Shown here one piece after another: positions 7,809-15,907 of a DNA stretch of 64,000 nucleotides. Both the position numbers and the translations under genes were made by a program. The stretch lies in NCBI RefSeq assembly GCF_003073175.1, contig NZ_QBBX01000005.1:110940-174939 (forward strand), in the 5' to 3' direction. The stretch's first letter is position 1. Each line of letters starts with the position of its first letter. Source of the DNA: Peribacillus acanthi. Lineage in GTDB: Bacteria > Bacillota > Bacilli > Bacillales > DSM-1321. The notes beneath the pieces were generated by a model. It worked only from the letters and a program-made list of their open reading frames with translations, did no database searches and had not been told where the DNA came from.

Positions 7809-8279
7809 TTATCCCCCCAGTTTTAAAAAGATTGTTTTGATAAGAGCTACTACAAACGCTGAGAAAACTCCAAATACGATCACAGAACCAGCTAGCTTAA
7901 ATATGTTACCGCCCACTCCGAGAACATATCCTTCCGTCCGGTGTTCAATCGCTGCGGAGATAACCGCATTTCCAAAACCGGTAACTGGGACGGCACTGCC
8001 TGCACCACCAATCTGTCCTAAATGGTCATAAATACCAAAACCCGTCAACAGCATGGAGAGGAACACCATTGTGGCTACAGTAGGGTTTCCAGCACTTTGC
8101 TCAGTAAAGTTAAAGAAATAAATATACATATAAGTAATTGCCTGTCCAATCAGACAAATGGTTCCTCCTACTAAAAAAGCACGTACACAATTCATAAAAA
8201 CTGGCCTTTTTATTTCATGCTTAGATTGAAGCTGTTGGTATTTCTGTTGTTGAGGCGTTAGGTTTTCCTGTTTGCTCAT
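7809..8279 (-). CDS. spoVAC: stage V sporulation protein AC, 156 aa
   Basis: Membrane subunit of the SpoVA dipicolinate channel; SpoVAC of B. subtilis behaves as a mechanosensitive channel. A soluble Gln-rich N-terminus is followed by about four membrane helices. The conserved GGAGSAVPVTGFGNAVISAAIEHRTEG segment is visible near residues 92-118. It starts 14 bases after the lipoprotein gene and ends 3 bases before spoVAD. The ribosome site GAAGGAA precedes the ATG. Length is normal. Confidence 0.92.
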   Translation of the reverse strand: MSKQENLTPQQQKYQQLQSKHEIKRPVFMNCVRAFLVGGTICLIGQAITYMYIYFFNFTEQSAGNPTVATMVFLSMLLTGFGIYDHLGQIGGAGSAVPVTGFGNAVISAAIEHRTEGYVLGVGGNIFKLAGSVIVFGVFSAFVVALIKTIFLKLGG

Positions 8280-8293
8280 GATGTTCCTTCTTC

Positions 8294-8770
8294 CTATATT
8301 TGTTCTTTCTTCAGCTCTAATATATCTTTAAACCATTTGTTAGCTTTTTCCCTCGAATAATTCGGATCCTTCAAATGATCATTTAACTCCACTACTTCCA
8401 TGAAAATCTTGTAGTCGCTTGATACAACAAATTTATGGTCGGGATATTTTTTTTCTAGTTTCTTCGTCAACTCTTTTTCAATTTTCTTCATTCGGAACCT
8501 ATGTAAATGTTTTACTTTATATGCGACTAGAATTTTCTTCTCTCCTGTCACAATTGCAACATCATAGATTTCGGGGTAAGACAACACATATTTCTGCATG
8601 CCTTCAGCGAATTCAAACTCTTTTTCCGTCTCTTTCAAAACAGCTGGATGAGGATTCGTTGTCTTTAAAAGGGCTAATCTTGTATCCTTGGATTTATCCT
8701 GCGCTGAACAACCCATTACGGTCAATAAAGCTAAAACCACTACACATATGAAACCTATTCTTGTTCGCAT
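8294..8770 (-). CDS. YhcN/YlaJ-type sporulation lipoprotein, 158 aa
   Basis: First gene of the spoVA-type operon. A signal peptide of about 20 residues ends in the lipobox VMGC (Cys21), so the protein should be lipid-anchored. The mature part contains a YhcN/YlaJ-like domain: YPEIYDVAIVTGEKKILVAYKVKHLHRFRMKKIEKEL, here quoted only in outline. Such lipoproteins are found in inner spore membranes and accompany spoVA-2mob operons. The ribosome site AGGGGGTGG lies just before the ATG. The operon promoter should lie in 8771-9099; no sigma-G -35/-10 pair stood out. Confidence 0.82.
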   Translation of the reverse strand: MRTRIGFICVVVLALLTVMGCSAQDKSKDTRLALLKTTNPHPAVLKETEKEFEFAEGMQKYVLSYPEIYDVAIVTGEKKILVAYKVKHLHRFRMKKIEKELTKKLEKKYPDHKFVVSSDYKIFMEVVELNDHLKDPNYSREKANKWFKDILELKKEQI

Positions 8771-9249
8771 ACTTCCACCCCCTTATGGATTTCATTTTTT
8801 GTTATTTTTTACAAAGAAGCAGAAAATATGTTTCATAATTATGGGAATGAAAGGAAACACCATTTGCACTATAAAGAATAAAAGCTGTTATAATGCAAGT
8901 TATTCTTCAGCAGGAATAGGAAAATACGTGGTCAAAGGAAATGTGAACGGTTTCAATGGATATCTATGTATGAAAGTTAAGGATTTCTGGATGATTTTCG
9001 CTGCTAGACTACTAAAAGTCACAGAATTTTGGTTGGAAATGCTGGAATTCATATATATATAAGGGACGCCTAAAGGCAGATTGTGCTCATTATCAGGAAA
9101 TTACCGAACGGGTTAAATATTTTACCGAATGGAAGAGTTTTTTTACCGAAATCTCAATTTTATTACCAAATCAACAGAACATATTACCAAACAGACACTT
9201 TGACAAAAAAAATAGAAATGCAGCAGTGCTACATTTCTACTTGATGTAT
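8771..9249. other. 479-base intergenic stretch upstream of the spoVA-type operon
   Basis: No gene with a ribosome site is visible on either strand. It must hold the promoter of the minus-strand spoVA-type operon. Its right half carries the 21-bp period array described separately. A 30-codon frame at about 8970-9062 (plus) lacks a ribosome site. Confidence 0.6.
9100..9204. repeat. five degenerate 21-bp units
   Basis: The motif TTACCGAA/TTACCAAA recurs at 9101, 9122, 9143, 9163 and 9184, giving periods of 21, 21, 20 and 21 bases. Sequence between the motifs is poorly conserved. No open frame uses the array. Confidence 0.8.
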
Positions 9250-9381
9250 TTATCGAGGCCTTTTTTTACTTCCGCAGCCACAGCCGCCTTTTTTGACAGG
9301 TTGTTGAACAGGTTGAGATTGAGATTGAGATTGGGCTTGAGGCCTTGGTTTTGGATAAATTTTTGGTTGATTTTGCATCAT
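9250..9381 (-). CDS. small Gln/Pro-rich protein with GGCGCGSKK tail, 43 aa
   Basis: Translated by hand: it starts MMQNQPKIYPKPRPQAQ, continues with alternating Gln-Ser, and ends with VKKGGCGCGSKKRPR. GGAGG lies 11 bases before the first ATG, a slightly long but usable spacing. The paired Cys in a Gly context and basic end resemble small spore coat-associated proteins, but I cannot name a family. The opposite strand frame across this region (9226-9468) looks like a shadow. It lies between the spoVA-type operon and yjcA, all on the minus strand. Confidence 0.6.
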   Translation of the reverse strand: MMQNQPKIYPKPRPQAQSQSQSQPVQQPVKKGGCGCGSKKRPR

Positions 9382-9482
9382 GTTATCATGCGCCTCCAAT
9401 CTAAAAAGATACCTACTTCCCTTACATCATATGAGGTTGTACAAAGGTGGTTTCTGTCAAAAGCCTAATCCATCCATGTTTT

Positions 9483-9836
9483 TTAGTCCATCCATTTTTG
9501 AACCAATGTTTCAATTAAGGCTGCCAGTCCTGCAACCGCCAAAATGACAATCACCACTCCAAACCAATTTGGACCAAACCGATAGGCTAGAACTAAAAAT
9601 ATCGCTGACCAAACACCTGTACACCAATGACAACTTAGCAAAGCCCCAATCCAACCTCTGATCCCTTTTGTTTTTGGTGTAATAAAATACTCCTTTTCTC
9701 CCTTTTCGTTAACCTCTTCAATTTCATCAAAAAAAGGATTCCGGATAAATTCAGTAATTTTATCATAGACGACGAGGCGCGTAAGTCTAAAACTTGCAAG
9801 CGCCAACAGAAAAAAATGAAAACTATTTTCGAACAT
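9483..9836 (-). CDS. yjcA: DUF1360 sporulation membrane protein YjcA, 117 aa
   Basis: DUF1360 family. The N-terminus FHFFLLALASFRLTRLVVYDKITEFIR matches the family pattern in outline. Next come a soluble loop, the CHWCTG motif (about residues 69-74), and two C-terminal membrane helices (75-110). B. subtilis YjcA is a sporulation-expressed member and sits in the same neighbourhood, beside the cot cluster. The ribosome site AGGAAG lies 6 bases before the ATG. It is divergent from the CotY/CotZ-type gene. The molecular role is unknown. Confidence 0.82.
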   Translation of the reverse strand: MFENSFHFFLLALASFRLTRLVVYDKITEFIRNPFFDEIEEVNEKGEKEYFITPKTKGIRGWIGALLSCHWCTGVWSAIFLVLAYRFGPNWFGVVIVILAVAGLAALIETLVQKWMD

Positions 9837-9984
9837 GGTACACTTCCTAACTCTTTAGAATAGAATTTTTTGTACACTTGTCATGAATTTCTATGTAATT
9901 TAGGCTTCTAACTCATGCCTTTTTGCACATTCCTTCATATTCTGTAAGTGACAAATGTCAATCATATTATTAGGAGGAAATAAA

Positions 9985-10539
9985 ATGGGTTGTGGACATC
10001 ACAAATTTTCAAACGATTGCGTATGTGACACACTAGCTGCAATTGCTGATGCACAAGATAGAGTAGATGACCGTAATGATGATAGCTGTAGAACAAGTTG
10101 TAATATGGCTATTGAAGAACTAGTTAATCCTGCAAGAACAAGACGGAATCCGTTTGACACTATTCCTGTGTTATTAACTTGCGGTTGCGAACCGTTCCAA
10201 GGCATTGGAGTAAGAAGAGACCGTGGAGGTTGCGGTATCTTTGATGTAGAGAAAAGCTTCCTTTTCCGTGTAAGTGAAGTTGACGAGGATTCTTGCTGTG
10301 CAACGCTTGAACTTCTAGAACTAGATCCTTGCTATACTGGTTCAGATGAAAATGGAACAGAAGCTCTAAGAGGTGGCGGTTGGGCAATTCCAGTAGACAT
10401 CATCACAGATTTTGACAAATTCCTTTGGAAATTGAAAAATACTGATCGTGTACTACGCACTGGTATTTGTATCACTGTTGACTTAAAGAACTTCACATCC
10501 GTTTCTTGCTTACCACCTGTAAGAACGTTCCGTAACTAA
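9985..10539 (+). CDS. CotY/CotZ/ExsY-family spore coat protein, 184 aa
   Basis: Cysteine-rich structural protein of the outer coat or crust (exosporium base in some relatives). Family marks are the N-terminus MGCGHHKFSNDCVCDTL, Cys pairs through the protein, FRVSEVDEDSCCATLELL, and the C-terminal GICITVDLKNFTSVSCLPP. The frame extends upstream to 9955, but AGGAGG 7 bases before the ATG at 9985 sets the start at MGCGHH. It lies next to cotO, as cotZ does in B. subtilis. Which paralogue it corresponds to cannot be decided by eye. Expression late in the mother cell is expected. Confidence 0.9.
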   Translation: MGCGHHKFSNDCVCDTLAAIADAQDRVDDRNDDSCRTSCNMAIEELVNPARTRRNPFDTIPVLLTCGCEPFQGIGVRRDRGGCGIFDVEKSFLFRVSEVDEDSCCATLELLELDPCYTGSDENGTEALRGGGWAIPVDIITDFDKFLWKLKNTDRVLRTGICITVDLKNFTSVSCLPPVRTFRN

Positions 10540-10543
10540 ACGG

Positions 10544-10577
10544 AAGGCTACTGCCCAGCAGTAGCCTTTCTTCTTTT
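10544..10577. terminator. bidirectional terminator between coat genes
   Basis: Stem AAGGCTACTG (10544-10553) with CAGTAGCCTT (10559-10568), followed by T-rich sequence. It serves the convergent CotY/Z-type gene and cotO. Confidence 0.9.
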
Positions 10578-10578
10578 T

Positions 10579-11133
10579 TTATAAGTTAAGAACGACGATT
10601 GACTCGAAATCTTCTAGCTTGCATTCTAAAGGTTTTTGCCCAAACCCCGTCCGTACATAGTAAAGGTCACCTTTCCTCTTTTCGATATGGCCTCTAACCA
10701 TCTTCCCTTTGATTTTCATATCACAGGTAGGTTTGGGTACAACTAATGGAATCCTCGCCAAAAAATTAATAAGTTCTTCTTTCGTCATTTCACTGAATTT
10801 TTTTCGTTCTTGCCCTTTCATGACCGATTCATCAGAAGGTTTTACTTCTATCTCATCGTTTACACTTTGCTCGGTTTTTGTGGCGACACTTGTACCTAAT
10901 TCGACAACCACATTTTCCTCTGCATCCACCTGAATTTTTCTTACCACTTTGACTTTTGCTTTCTCCCCATTGTGCAATTCATTTTCAGGGTTCGCATCAT
11001 CTATTTCGACTACTTCAGGTTCATGTTTGGAAATCCTATAAATGTCTTGCATATTTTGTTCGGGAGGAGCAATATCTGGCTGAACGATATACATAAACGG
11101 CTTCGCTTTTTTATCGTCACTGTTCCTACTCAT
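10579..11133 (-). CDS. cotO: spore coat morphogenetic protein CotO, 184 aa
   Basis: CotO (YjbX) helps assemble the outer coat and crust. The N-terminal two thirds is acidic and low complexity. The C-terminal 70 residues carry the recognisable domain: MTKEELINFLARIP, then PKPTCDMKIKGKMVRGHI and a final beta-rich ESIVVLNL. Adjacent to a CotY/Z-type gene and close to fabI, as in B. subtilis. The start has a good GGAGGGTGGG ribosome site. It is convergent with the coat gene and shares its terminator. Confidence 0.85.
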   Translation of the reverse strand: MSRNSDDKKAKPFMYIVQPDIAPPEQNMQDIYRISKHEPEVVEIDDANPENELHNGEKAKVKVVRKIQVDAEENVVVELGTSVATKTEQSVNDEIEVKPSDESVMKGQERKKFSEMTKEELINFLARIPLVVPKPTCDMKIKGKMVRGHIEKRKGDLYYVRTGFGQKPLECKLEDFESIVVLNL

Positions 11134-11312
11134 GTCCCACCCTCCAAGAAATACCTCGGAATCACTCCCGAAGGCAGTATTTTTTTCTATATATATTCAG
11201 AATTCATTGAATTATGAATGGTAGGATAAATTTACCTTCTCTTAATAAAAAATTTACATCGGATTGATACAATACGACTGTAATCAACATAGGGCTAGGA
11301 GAGGGAATAAAA

Positions 11313-12128
11313 TTGTCATTAATTAACGAGGAATGGAGTGTAGGGGGTCTATCACACTCAAAGAGGTATTTATTGAATCAAATAATACAAAAACGTAATT
11401 TAATTACTCACTTCCAACCCATCGTTCAACTTTCGAAAGGGCAACCATATGGGTTTGAAGCTTTAACAAGAGGGCCAATTGATAGTCCTGTTTTCTCTCC
11501 CATCGCATTATTTTCGTATGCAGAAAAAACAGGACATTTGTATGGGTTGGAGAAAGCGGCAAGAGAGCTTGCCATTGAGAGAAGTACCCCCTTTTTAAAA
11601 CAAGGAGAAAAATTATTTTTAAACATCAGTGCTCAAGTTATTTACGATCCTAATTTCACACCTGGCCATACAATTCAGTTATTAAAGAAATATGGGATTG
11701 AGCCCTCAGATATCGTGTTTGAAATAACTGAGAGAAGTGCGATTGAGGATTTTGAGGCTTTTCGAGAAGTTATTCAACATTATCGCAATCAAGGATTTCT
11801 CATAGCAGTTGATGATGCAGGGGCTGGATATTCTTCTTTGCAGGCAATCTGTGAGCTCACGCCTGATTACATAAAAATAGATCGCTCTCTAATTAGCTCG
11901 ATTGATACACATCCAATGAAAAGGCATATTGTTGAAGTGTTCACGACATTGGCTAGTAAAATGGACAGCAATATCATCGCAGAAGGAATTGAAACGGCGC
12001 GAGAATTGTCCACCTGTATGGAACTTGGCATTCCTTTTGCCCAAGGGTACTTTTTAGGTCGTCCATCGGTACGTAAAACAAACTTAAATCCTGCCCTATT
12101 CAATTCGATATCAGTCGACATAATTTAA
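11313..12128 (+). CDS. EAL-domain cyclic-di-GMP phosphodiesterase, 271 aa
   Basis: A stand-alone EAL domain predicted to hydrolyse c-di-GMP to pGpG. Active-site motifs look intact: EALTR (about residue 50), LNIS, EITER, DDAGAGYSS, IKIDRS and AEGIET. There is no transmembrane, PAS or GGDEF part, so it is cytosolic and any signal input must come through partners. Translation starts at TTG with GGAGAGGG about 8 bases upstream. It sits between cotO and fabI, where B. subtilis has no such gene as far as I recall, so it may be a lineage insertion. Confidence 0.88.
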   Translation: MSLINEEWSVGGLSHSKRYLLNQIIQKRNLITHFQPIVQLSKGQPYGFEALTRGPIDSPVFSPIALFSYAEKTGHLYGLEKAARELAIERSTPFLKQGEKLFLNISAQVIYDPNFTPGHTIQLLKKYGIEPSDIVFEITERSAIEDFEAFREVIQHYRNQGFLIAVDDAGAGYSSLQAICELTPDYIKIDRSLISSIDTHPMKRHIVEVFTTLASKMDSNIIAEGIETARELSTCMELGIPFAQGYFLGRPSVRKTNLNPALFNSISVDII

Positions 12129-12165
12129 TAGAATTTTGAATTTCAGCGCATCTTTTTCCATATGC

Positions 12166-12194
12166 AAAAGGGTGGCAAAATCGCCACCCTTTTC
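12166..12194. terminator. bidirectional terminator
   Basis: Stem AAAAGGGTGGC with GCCACCCTTTT around a short loop, with T runs in both directions. Shared by the EAL gene and fabI. Confidence 0.9.
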
Positions 12195-12206
12195 TTTTAT
12201 ATTTTC

Positions 12207-12974
12207 TTATAGGACATGGTATCCAGAGTCAACGTGAATGTTTTCTCCTGTAATTCCGCGAGACAAATCACTGAATAGGAACAATGCAGTATCTCCCACT
12301 TCTTCTGGAGTTGTTGTACGGCGAAGCGGAGCTGTTTCTTCAATTTCCTTTAGAATGGAGTTGAAATCGCTAACACCTTTTGCTGATAACGTACGGATTG
12401 GACCAGCAGAAATTGAATTAACGCGGATTCCTTTTTTACCCAAATCATTCGCTAAATATTTTACGCTAGCATCCAAAGAAGCTTTGGCAACACCCATTAC
12501 GTTATAGTTAGGAACGACACGCTCTCCACCTAGGTATGTCAATGTAACAATGCTACCGCCTTCAGTCATTAATCCTTCAGCTACTTTTGAAACAGCCGTT
12601 AAGCTATATGAGCTAATGTTATGAGCTAATAAGAAACCTTCTCTTGTTGTATTCATATAATCGCCTTCTAATTCTTCCTTATTAGCGAAAGCGATACAAT
12701 GTGCTACTCCATGAATCACGCCTACTTCTTCTTTAATCTCAGCGAAACACTTTTCAATATCTTGGTCATTTGTTACATCACAAGGAAGAACTAGACTATT
12801 GGCACCAAGAGAATCTGCAAGCTCTCGAACACTTTTCTCTAATCTTTCACCTGCGTATGTGAAGATTAATTTAGCTCCAGCAGTGTGCAAAGATCTAGCG
12901 ATTCCCCATGCGATGCTTCGTTTATTTGCTACGCCCATTACTACATAAGTTTTTCCATCTAATGAAAGAGTCAT
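12207..12974 (-). CDS. fabI: enoyl-[acyl-carrier-protein] reductase, NADH type
   Basis: FabI reduces the enoyl-ACP double bond in the last step of each fatty-acid elongation cycle. SDR fold: the nucleotide-binding segment VMGVANKRSIAWGIA at the N-terminus, and the catalytic Tyr-x6-Lys in YNVMGVAKA. SAGPIRTLSAKG follows in the substrate loop. At 255 aa it has the normal length. The ribosome site AGGAGG precedes the ATG. A FapR operator (13004-13022) lies about 30 bases upstream of the start, so repression by FapR and relief by malonyl-CoA are expected. Confidence 0.96.
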   Translation of the reverse strand: MTLSLDGKTYVVMGVANKRSIAWGIARSLHTAGAKLIFTYAGERLEKSVRELADSLGANSLVLPCDVTNDQDIEKCFAEIKEEVGVIHGVAHCIAFANKEELEGDYMNTTREGFLLAHNISSYSLTAVSKVAEGLMTEGGSIVTLTYLGGERVVPNYNVMGVAKASLDASVKYLANDLGKKGIRVNSISAGPIRTLSAKGVSDFNSILKEIEETAPLRRTTTPEEVGDTALFLFSDLSRGITGENIHVDSGYHVL

Positions 12975-13003
12975 TTCTATATGTCCTCCTATTTATACAA
13001 GTT

Positions 13004-13022
13004 ATTAGTACCTACTACTAAT
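13004..13022. promoter_or_regulatory. FapR operator of fabI
   Basis: ATTAGTACCTACTACTAAT is an exact fit to the known FapR box TTAGTACCTRDTACTAA. On the minus strand it overlaps the end of a likely -10 hexamer TATGAT (13021-13026), so bound FapR would block the promoter. Confidence 0.92.
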
Positions 13023-13083
13023 CATAACAGAAAAAAATGCAGCGAGAAAGTTTTTTATTCTTTAGGCACTGTTAAATTTTCCT

Positions 13084-13100
13084 GTTGATTTCCGTTCCAG
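13084..13100. repeat. solo fragment of the GTTGATTTCC terminal repeat
   Basis: GTTGATTTCCGTTCCAG matches the outer end of the IS-type element at 48271. It is preceded at 13064 by AGGCACTGTT, which resembles the tip of the MITE-like element at 3874. Probably a decayed remnant. Confidence 0.45.
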
Positions 13101-13184
13101 CTGTATACAGAAATATTGAATACCAACCTTATACTTTTTAGAGCTATAACAATCCTTCTATCAAGTTAATTTCAAAGGAAAAAT

Positions 13185-13361
13185 GTGATGGATAAAGCAA
13201 TTGGAGTGAATAAGATGAATTCCATAGCGTAGGATAAATGGAATAAAAAATGGATAAATTCTCAGTTATATAAAAATGTGATGGATAAAACTATACAAAC
13301 CAAAGGATTAACGGGGGTAAGTGACGGATAATCATTACAAAGTGAAGGATTAATAATCCCA
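13185..13361. repeat. degenerate array of about 21-bp units, GTGATGGATAAA type
   Basis: Between fabI and mgtE, the words GTGATGGATAAA, GTAGGATAAA, ATGGATAAA, GTGACGGATAA and GTGAAGGATTAA recur, mostly spaced about 21 bases apart. No plausible gene lies in 13030-13420. Confidence 0.7.
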
Positions 13362-13421
13362 TCACCTTCTACTTAAATCAAAAATCCGTTAGAGGTACTT
13401 AGAATAACCGTCCCAAAAATA

Positions 13422-13445
13422 AAAACCTGCGAATCCGCAGGTTTT
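13422..13445 (-). terminator. intrinsic terminator after mgtE
   Basis: AAAACCTGCG pairs with CGCAGGTTTT around a four-base loop. It abuts the mgtE stop codon. Confidence 0.88.
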
Positions 13446-14824
13446 CACTTTAAATAACTCATAAATAAGGTAGCCATTCCAAAGTAGATTAAAATACTGA
13501 TTAAGTCATTGATGGTTGTAATAAACGGTCCTGATGCTACCGCAGGATCAATTTTCATACGGTGCATTAAAAGTGGAACGAGTGATCCAGCTAATGTTGC
13601 AACAATCAATGTAGAGAAAATGGATAATCCCACTAAAAAGCCTAAAAACCAATCCCCATGCCATAAATAAACTACAAATGTCACTAATACCCCACAGGTT
13701 GTTCCAGTGATGACACCTGTTCCCGCTTCTCGAAGAATCAATTTCCATTTGCTTTCTTGTTCTAAATCACCTGTAGCGATACCACGGACTGCTACCGCTA
13801 GTGCCTGTGTTCCTGTATTTCCTGCCATCCCTGCAATCAACGGTATAAAAACCGCCAATATTGCTTTTTGATTCAATGTTTCTTCAAACCTTCCAATCAA
13901 GCTGGCAGTCATCATTCCAAGGAACAATAAAATCACGAGCCAAGGAAGTCGTTTTTTTGCAGCACCAACTGGATTTCTGTCCATTCTATCAAGGTCAGAT
14001 ACCCCGGCAAGCTTGGAATAGTCGTCTGAAGCCTCTTCATCCATAACATCGATAATGTCATCGACCGTAATGATTCCTAGCAAATGGTTCTGGAAATCTA
14101 CCACTGGTACGGCCAAGAAATTGTAATCTCTCATTTTCCTTGCGACTTCTTCTTGGTCCTCACTTACTGAAACTGATACAACACGATCGCTCATCACTTC
14201 TGCTATCATCGTATCGTCATCCGATACAATCAAATCACGAAGAGATATAACTCCTGCAAGTTTTTTATCTTCATCTACCACATATACATAATAAATCGTT
14301 TCTGCACGCGGAGCTTCATTTTTCAAAATGTACATGGCGGATCGAACGGTTTGGTTCTTGGAGATAGCAATGAACTCCGTTGTCATGATACTACCAGCCG
14401 TATACTCCTCATAATGCAGAAGCTCTTTGATTTCCTGAGCTGCTTCATCATCCATGATAGTCAGATAACTAACTACTTGGTCTTTATCCAACTCATTTAA
14501 GACGTCAACCGCATCATCCGCATACATTTGCGCGAGCATGTCGGCAACATAGGTTGGATTCATTTCAGAAAGAAGCTCTTCGTATTCATCTTCTTCTATT
14601 TCAAGATTTTCAAATAAGCCAGCCATTTCTTCAGGGGATAAGTAATGATAAATTTTCGACCTTATTTCCTTATCCAGCTTCATATAAAGCTTTGCTTGAT
14701 CATACGGATGTAATTCAGTAAACTCGTCTCGAAAAGCATCTAAATTATCTTTTTCAAGAGCTTCAATTATCAGGTCTTCGTTCAATTTCTCCATTTCACG
14801 ATCGCGTTCCTGCTGTTCACTCAT
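13445..14824 (-). CDS. mgtE: magnesium transporter MgtE, 459 aa
   Basis: Mg2+-gated Mg2+ channel of the cytoplasmic membrane. Domain order: helical MgtE N-domain (residues about 15-125), two CBS domains (about 130-250, with AGSIMTTEFIAISKNQTV and FLAVPVVDFQNHLLGIITVDD), then five membrane helices (about 285-455) with the pore motif PLIAGMAGNTGTQALAV. The frame opens at 14842, but the GGGGGGAAG ribosome site points to the ATG at 14824 (MSEQQER). I looked for an M-box (ykoK) Mg2+ riboswitch upstream and saw none. Confidence 0.93.
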   Translation of the reverse strand: MSEQQERDREMEKLNEDLIIEALEKDNLDAFRDEFTELHPYDQAKLYMKLDKEIRSKIYHYLSPEEMAGLFENLEIEEDEYEELLSEMNPTYVADMLAQMYADDAVDVLNELDKDQVVSYLTIMDDEAAQEIKELLHYEEYTAGSIMTTEFIAISKNQTVRSAMYILKNEAPRAETIYYVYVVDEDKKLAGVISLRDLIVSDDDTMIAEVMSDRVVSVSVSEDQEEVARKMRDYNFLAVPVVDFQNHLLGIITVDDIIDVMDEEASDDYSKLAGVSDLDRMDRNPVGAAKKRLPWLVILLFLGMMTASLIGRFEETLNQKAILAVFIPLIAGMAGNTGTQALAVAVRGIATGDLEQESKWKLILREAGTGVITGTTCGVLVTFVVYLWHGDWFLGFLVGLSIFSTLIVATLAGSLVPLLMHRMKIDPAVASGPFITTINDLISILIYFGMATLFMSYLK

Positions 14825-15124
14825 TACTTCCCCCCCTCTCAATCTAATGACATTTTTATTGAAAAATCATCAATTATAAATTATTTTTACCCTTCATTAT
14901 ACTAGCAAAACTAAACAGCTTTGTCGCTACTAAAATGAAGGGAATTTATTCTTACACCTATTATTCAACCGATTATTTAGTCTTAGAACTACCATACCCA
15001 AATATATTACTCAAGCAACATTCAAAAGGAAACACACTTTTGTCAATACCTTCCTTTATAATGCCTAAACTATGGTAAGATACTACAAATGAGAAGAAAC
15101 ATACTTTAGATAGGATGTTGATAC
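14825..15124. other. 300-base divergent promoter region mgtE / prpE
   Basis: AT-rich and without a plausible gene. It must carry promoters for both divergent genes. No riboswitch, operator or repeat was recognised. Confidence 0.5.
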
Positions 15125-15865
15125 ATGAAGCTAGATATTATAGGAGATATTCATGGATGTTATGAGGAGCTTCAAGCATTAACTGTAAAAATGGGGTACC
15201 TGTGGCAGGATGACATTCCTGTTCATCCTGAAGGAAGAAAATTAGCTTTTGTAGGAGATTTGACAGATCGAGGACCAATGTCACTCAATGTGATTGAGGT
15301 GGTTTGGAGGTTAGCTGTCGAAAAACAAGATGCCTATTATACTCCAGGAAATCACTGCAATAAACTATATCGTTATTTTAAAGGAAATAAAGTCCAAATC
15401 TCACACGGATTAGAGACCACTGTTGCTGAATATGAAGCCCTTTCAACGGGTGAGCAAAAAGAAATACGAAGAAAATTCATGGAGCTATATGAAAAGGCCC
15501 CATTGTATCAAACACTAGATAATAAGCAACTAATTATCGCCCACGCTGGTATCTCAGAAAAATATATTGGACGAACGGATGAGAAAGTAAGGACCTTTGT
15601 GTTTTACGGAGATATTACAGGCGAAAAACATCCAGACGGTTCTCCCGTTAGACGCGACTGGGCCATACATTATCGAGGAAAACCATTGATTGTTTACGGC
15701 CATACCCCTGTAAAAGATGCACGTAAGATTGAAAATACATACAATATCGACACAGGATGCGTATTCGGAGGGAAATTGACGGCCTTGCGATATCCAGAAT
15801 TGGAGTTGGTCGATGTACCTTCAAGTATGCCGTTTGTACCGGAGAAATTTAGATCGTTTGACTGA
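15125..15865 (+). CDS. prpE: bis(5'-nucleosyl)-tetraphosphatase PrpE, 246 aa
   Basis: Calcineurin-type phosphoesterase that splits diadenosine tetraphosphate. In B. subtilis it affects spore germination. Metal-ligand motifs are complete: GDIHG, GDLTDRG, GNHCNK, IAHAG and YGHTP. Length and these motifs match B. subtilis PrpE, and its position between fabI and yjbO is conserved. The ribosome site AGGATG lies about 7 bases before the ATG. It is followed by a terminator shared with a convergent small gene. Confidence 0.94.
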   Translation: MKLDIIGDIHGCYEELQALTVKMGYLWQDDIPVHPEGRKLAFVGDLTDRGPMSLNVIEVVWRLAVEKQDAYYTPGNHCNKLYRYFKGNKVQISHGLETTVAEYEALSTGEQKEIRRKFMELYEKAPLYQTLDNKQLIIAHAGISEKYIGRTDEKVRTFVFYGDITGEKHPDGSPVRRDWAIHYRGKPLIVYGHTPVKDARKIENTYNIDTGCVFGGKLTALRYPELELVDVPSSMPFVPEKFRSFD

Positions 15866-15874
15866 GATTAGGGT

Positions 15875-15907
15875 ATAGGGAGACATTCTAAATCTCCCTA
15901 TTTTTTT
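15875..15907. terminator. bidirectional terminator
   Basis: ATAGGGAGA pairs with TCTCCCTAT, followed by seven T. It overlaps the end of the convergent small membrane-protein gene. Confidence 0.87.

Noticed and set aside
8688-9062. 124-codon plus frame and a 30-codon sub-frame upstream of the spoVA-type operon
   Set aside because: No ribosome site, no recognisable sequence, and it overlaps the lipoprotein gene start.
8771-9099. SigG promoter for the spoVA-type operon
   Set aside because: CATTATA and CATAATTA words exist on the minus strand but none has a matching -35 element at 17-18 bases.
9226-9468. 80-codon plus frame rich in Leu/Arg
   Set aside because: Antisense to the better supported 43-aa Gln/Pro-rich gene; composition is the mirror of its Gln/Ser repeats.
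5206-9482. Tn1546-type transposon carrying the spoVA-type operon
   Set aside because: No transposase, resolvase or 38-bp-type inverted ends seen on either side of the operon.
14825-15124. Mg2+ riboswitch (M-box) upstream of mgtE
   Set aside because: Looked for the conserved M-box core and found no matching helices; the leader is plain AT-rich sequence.
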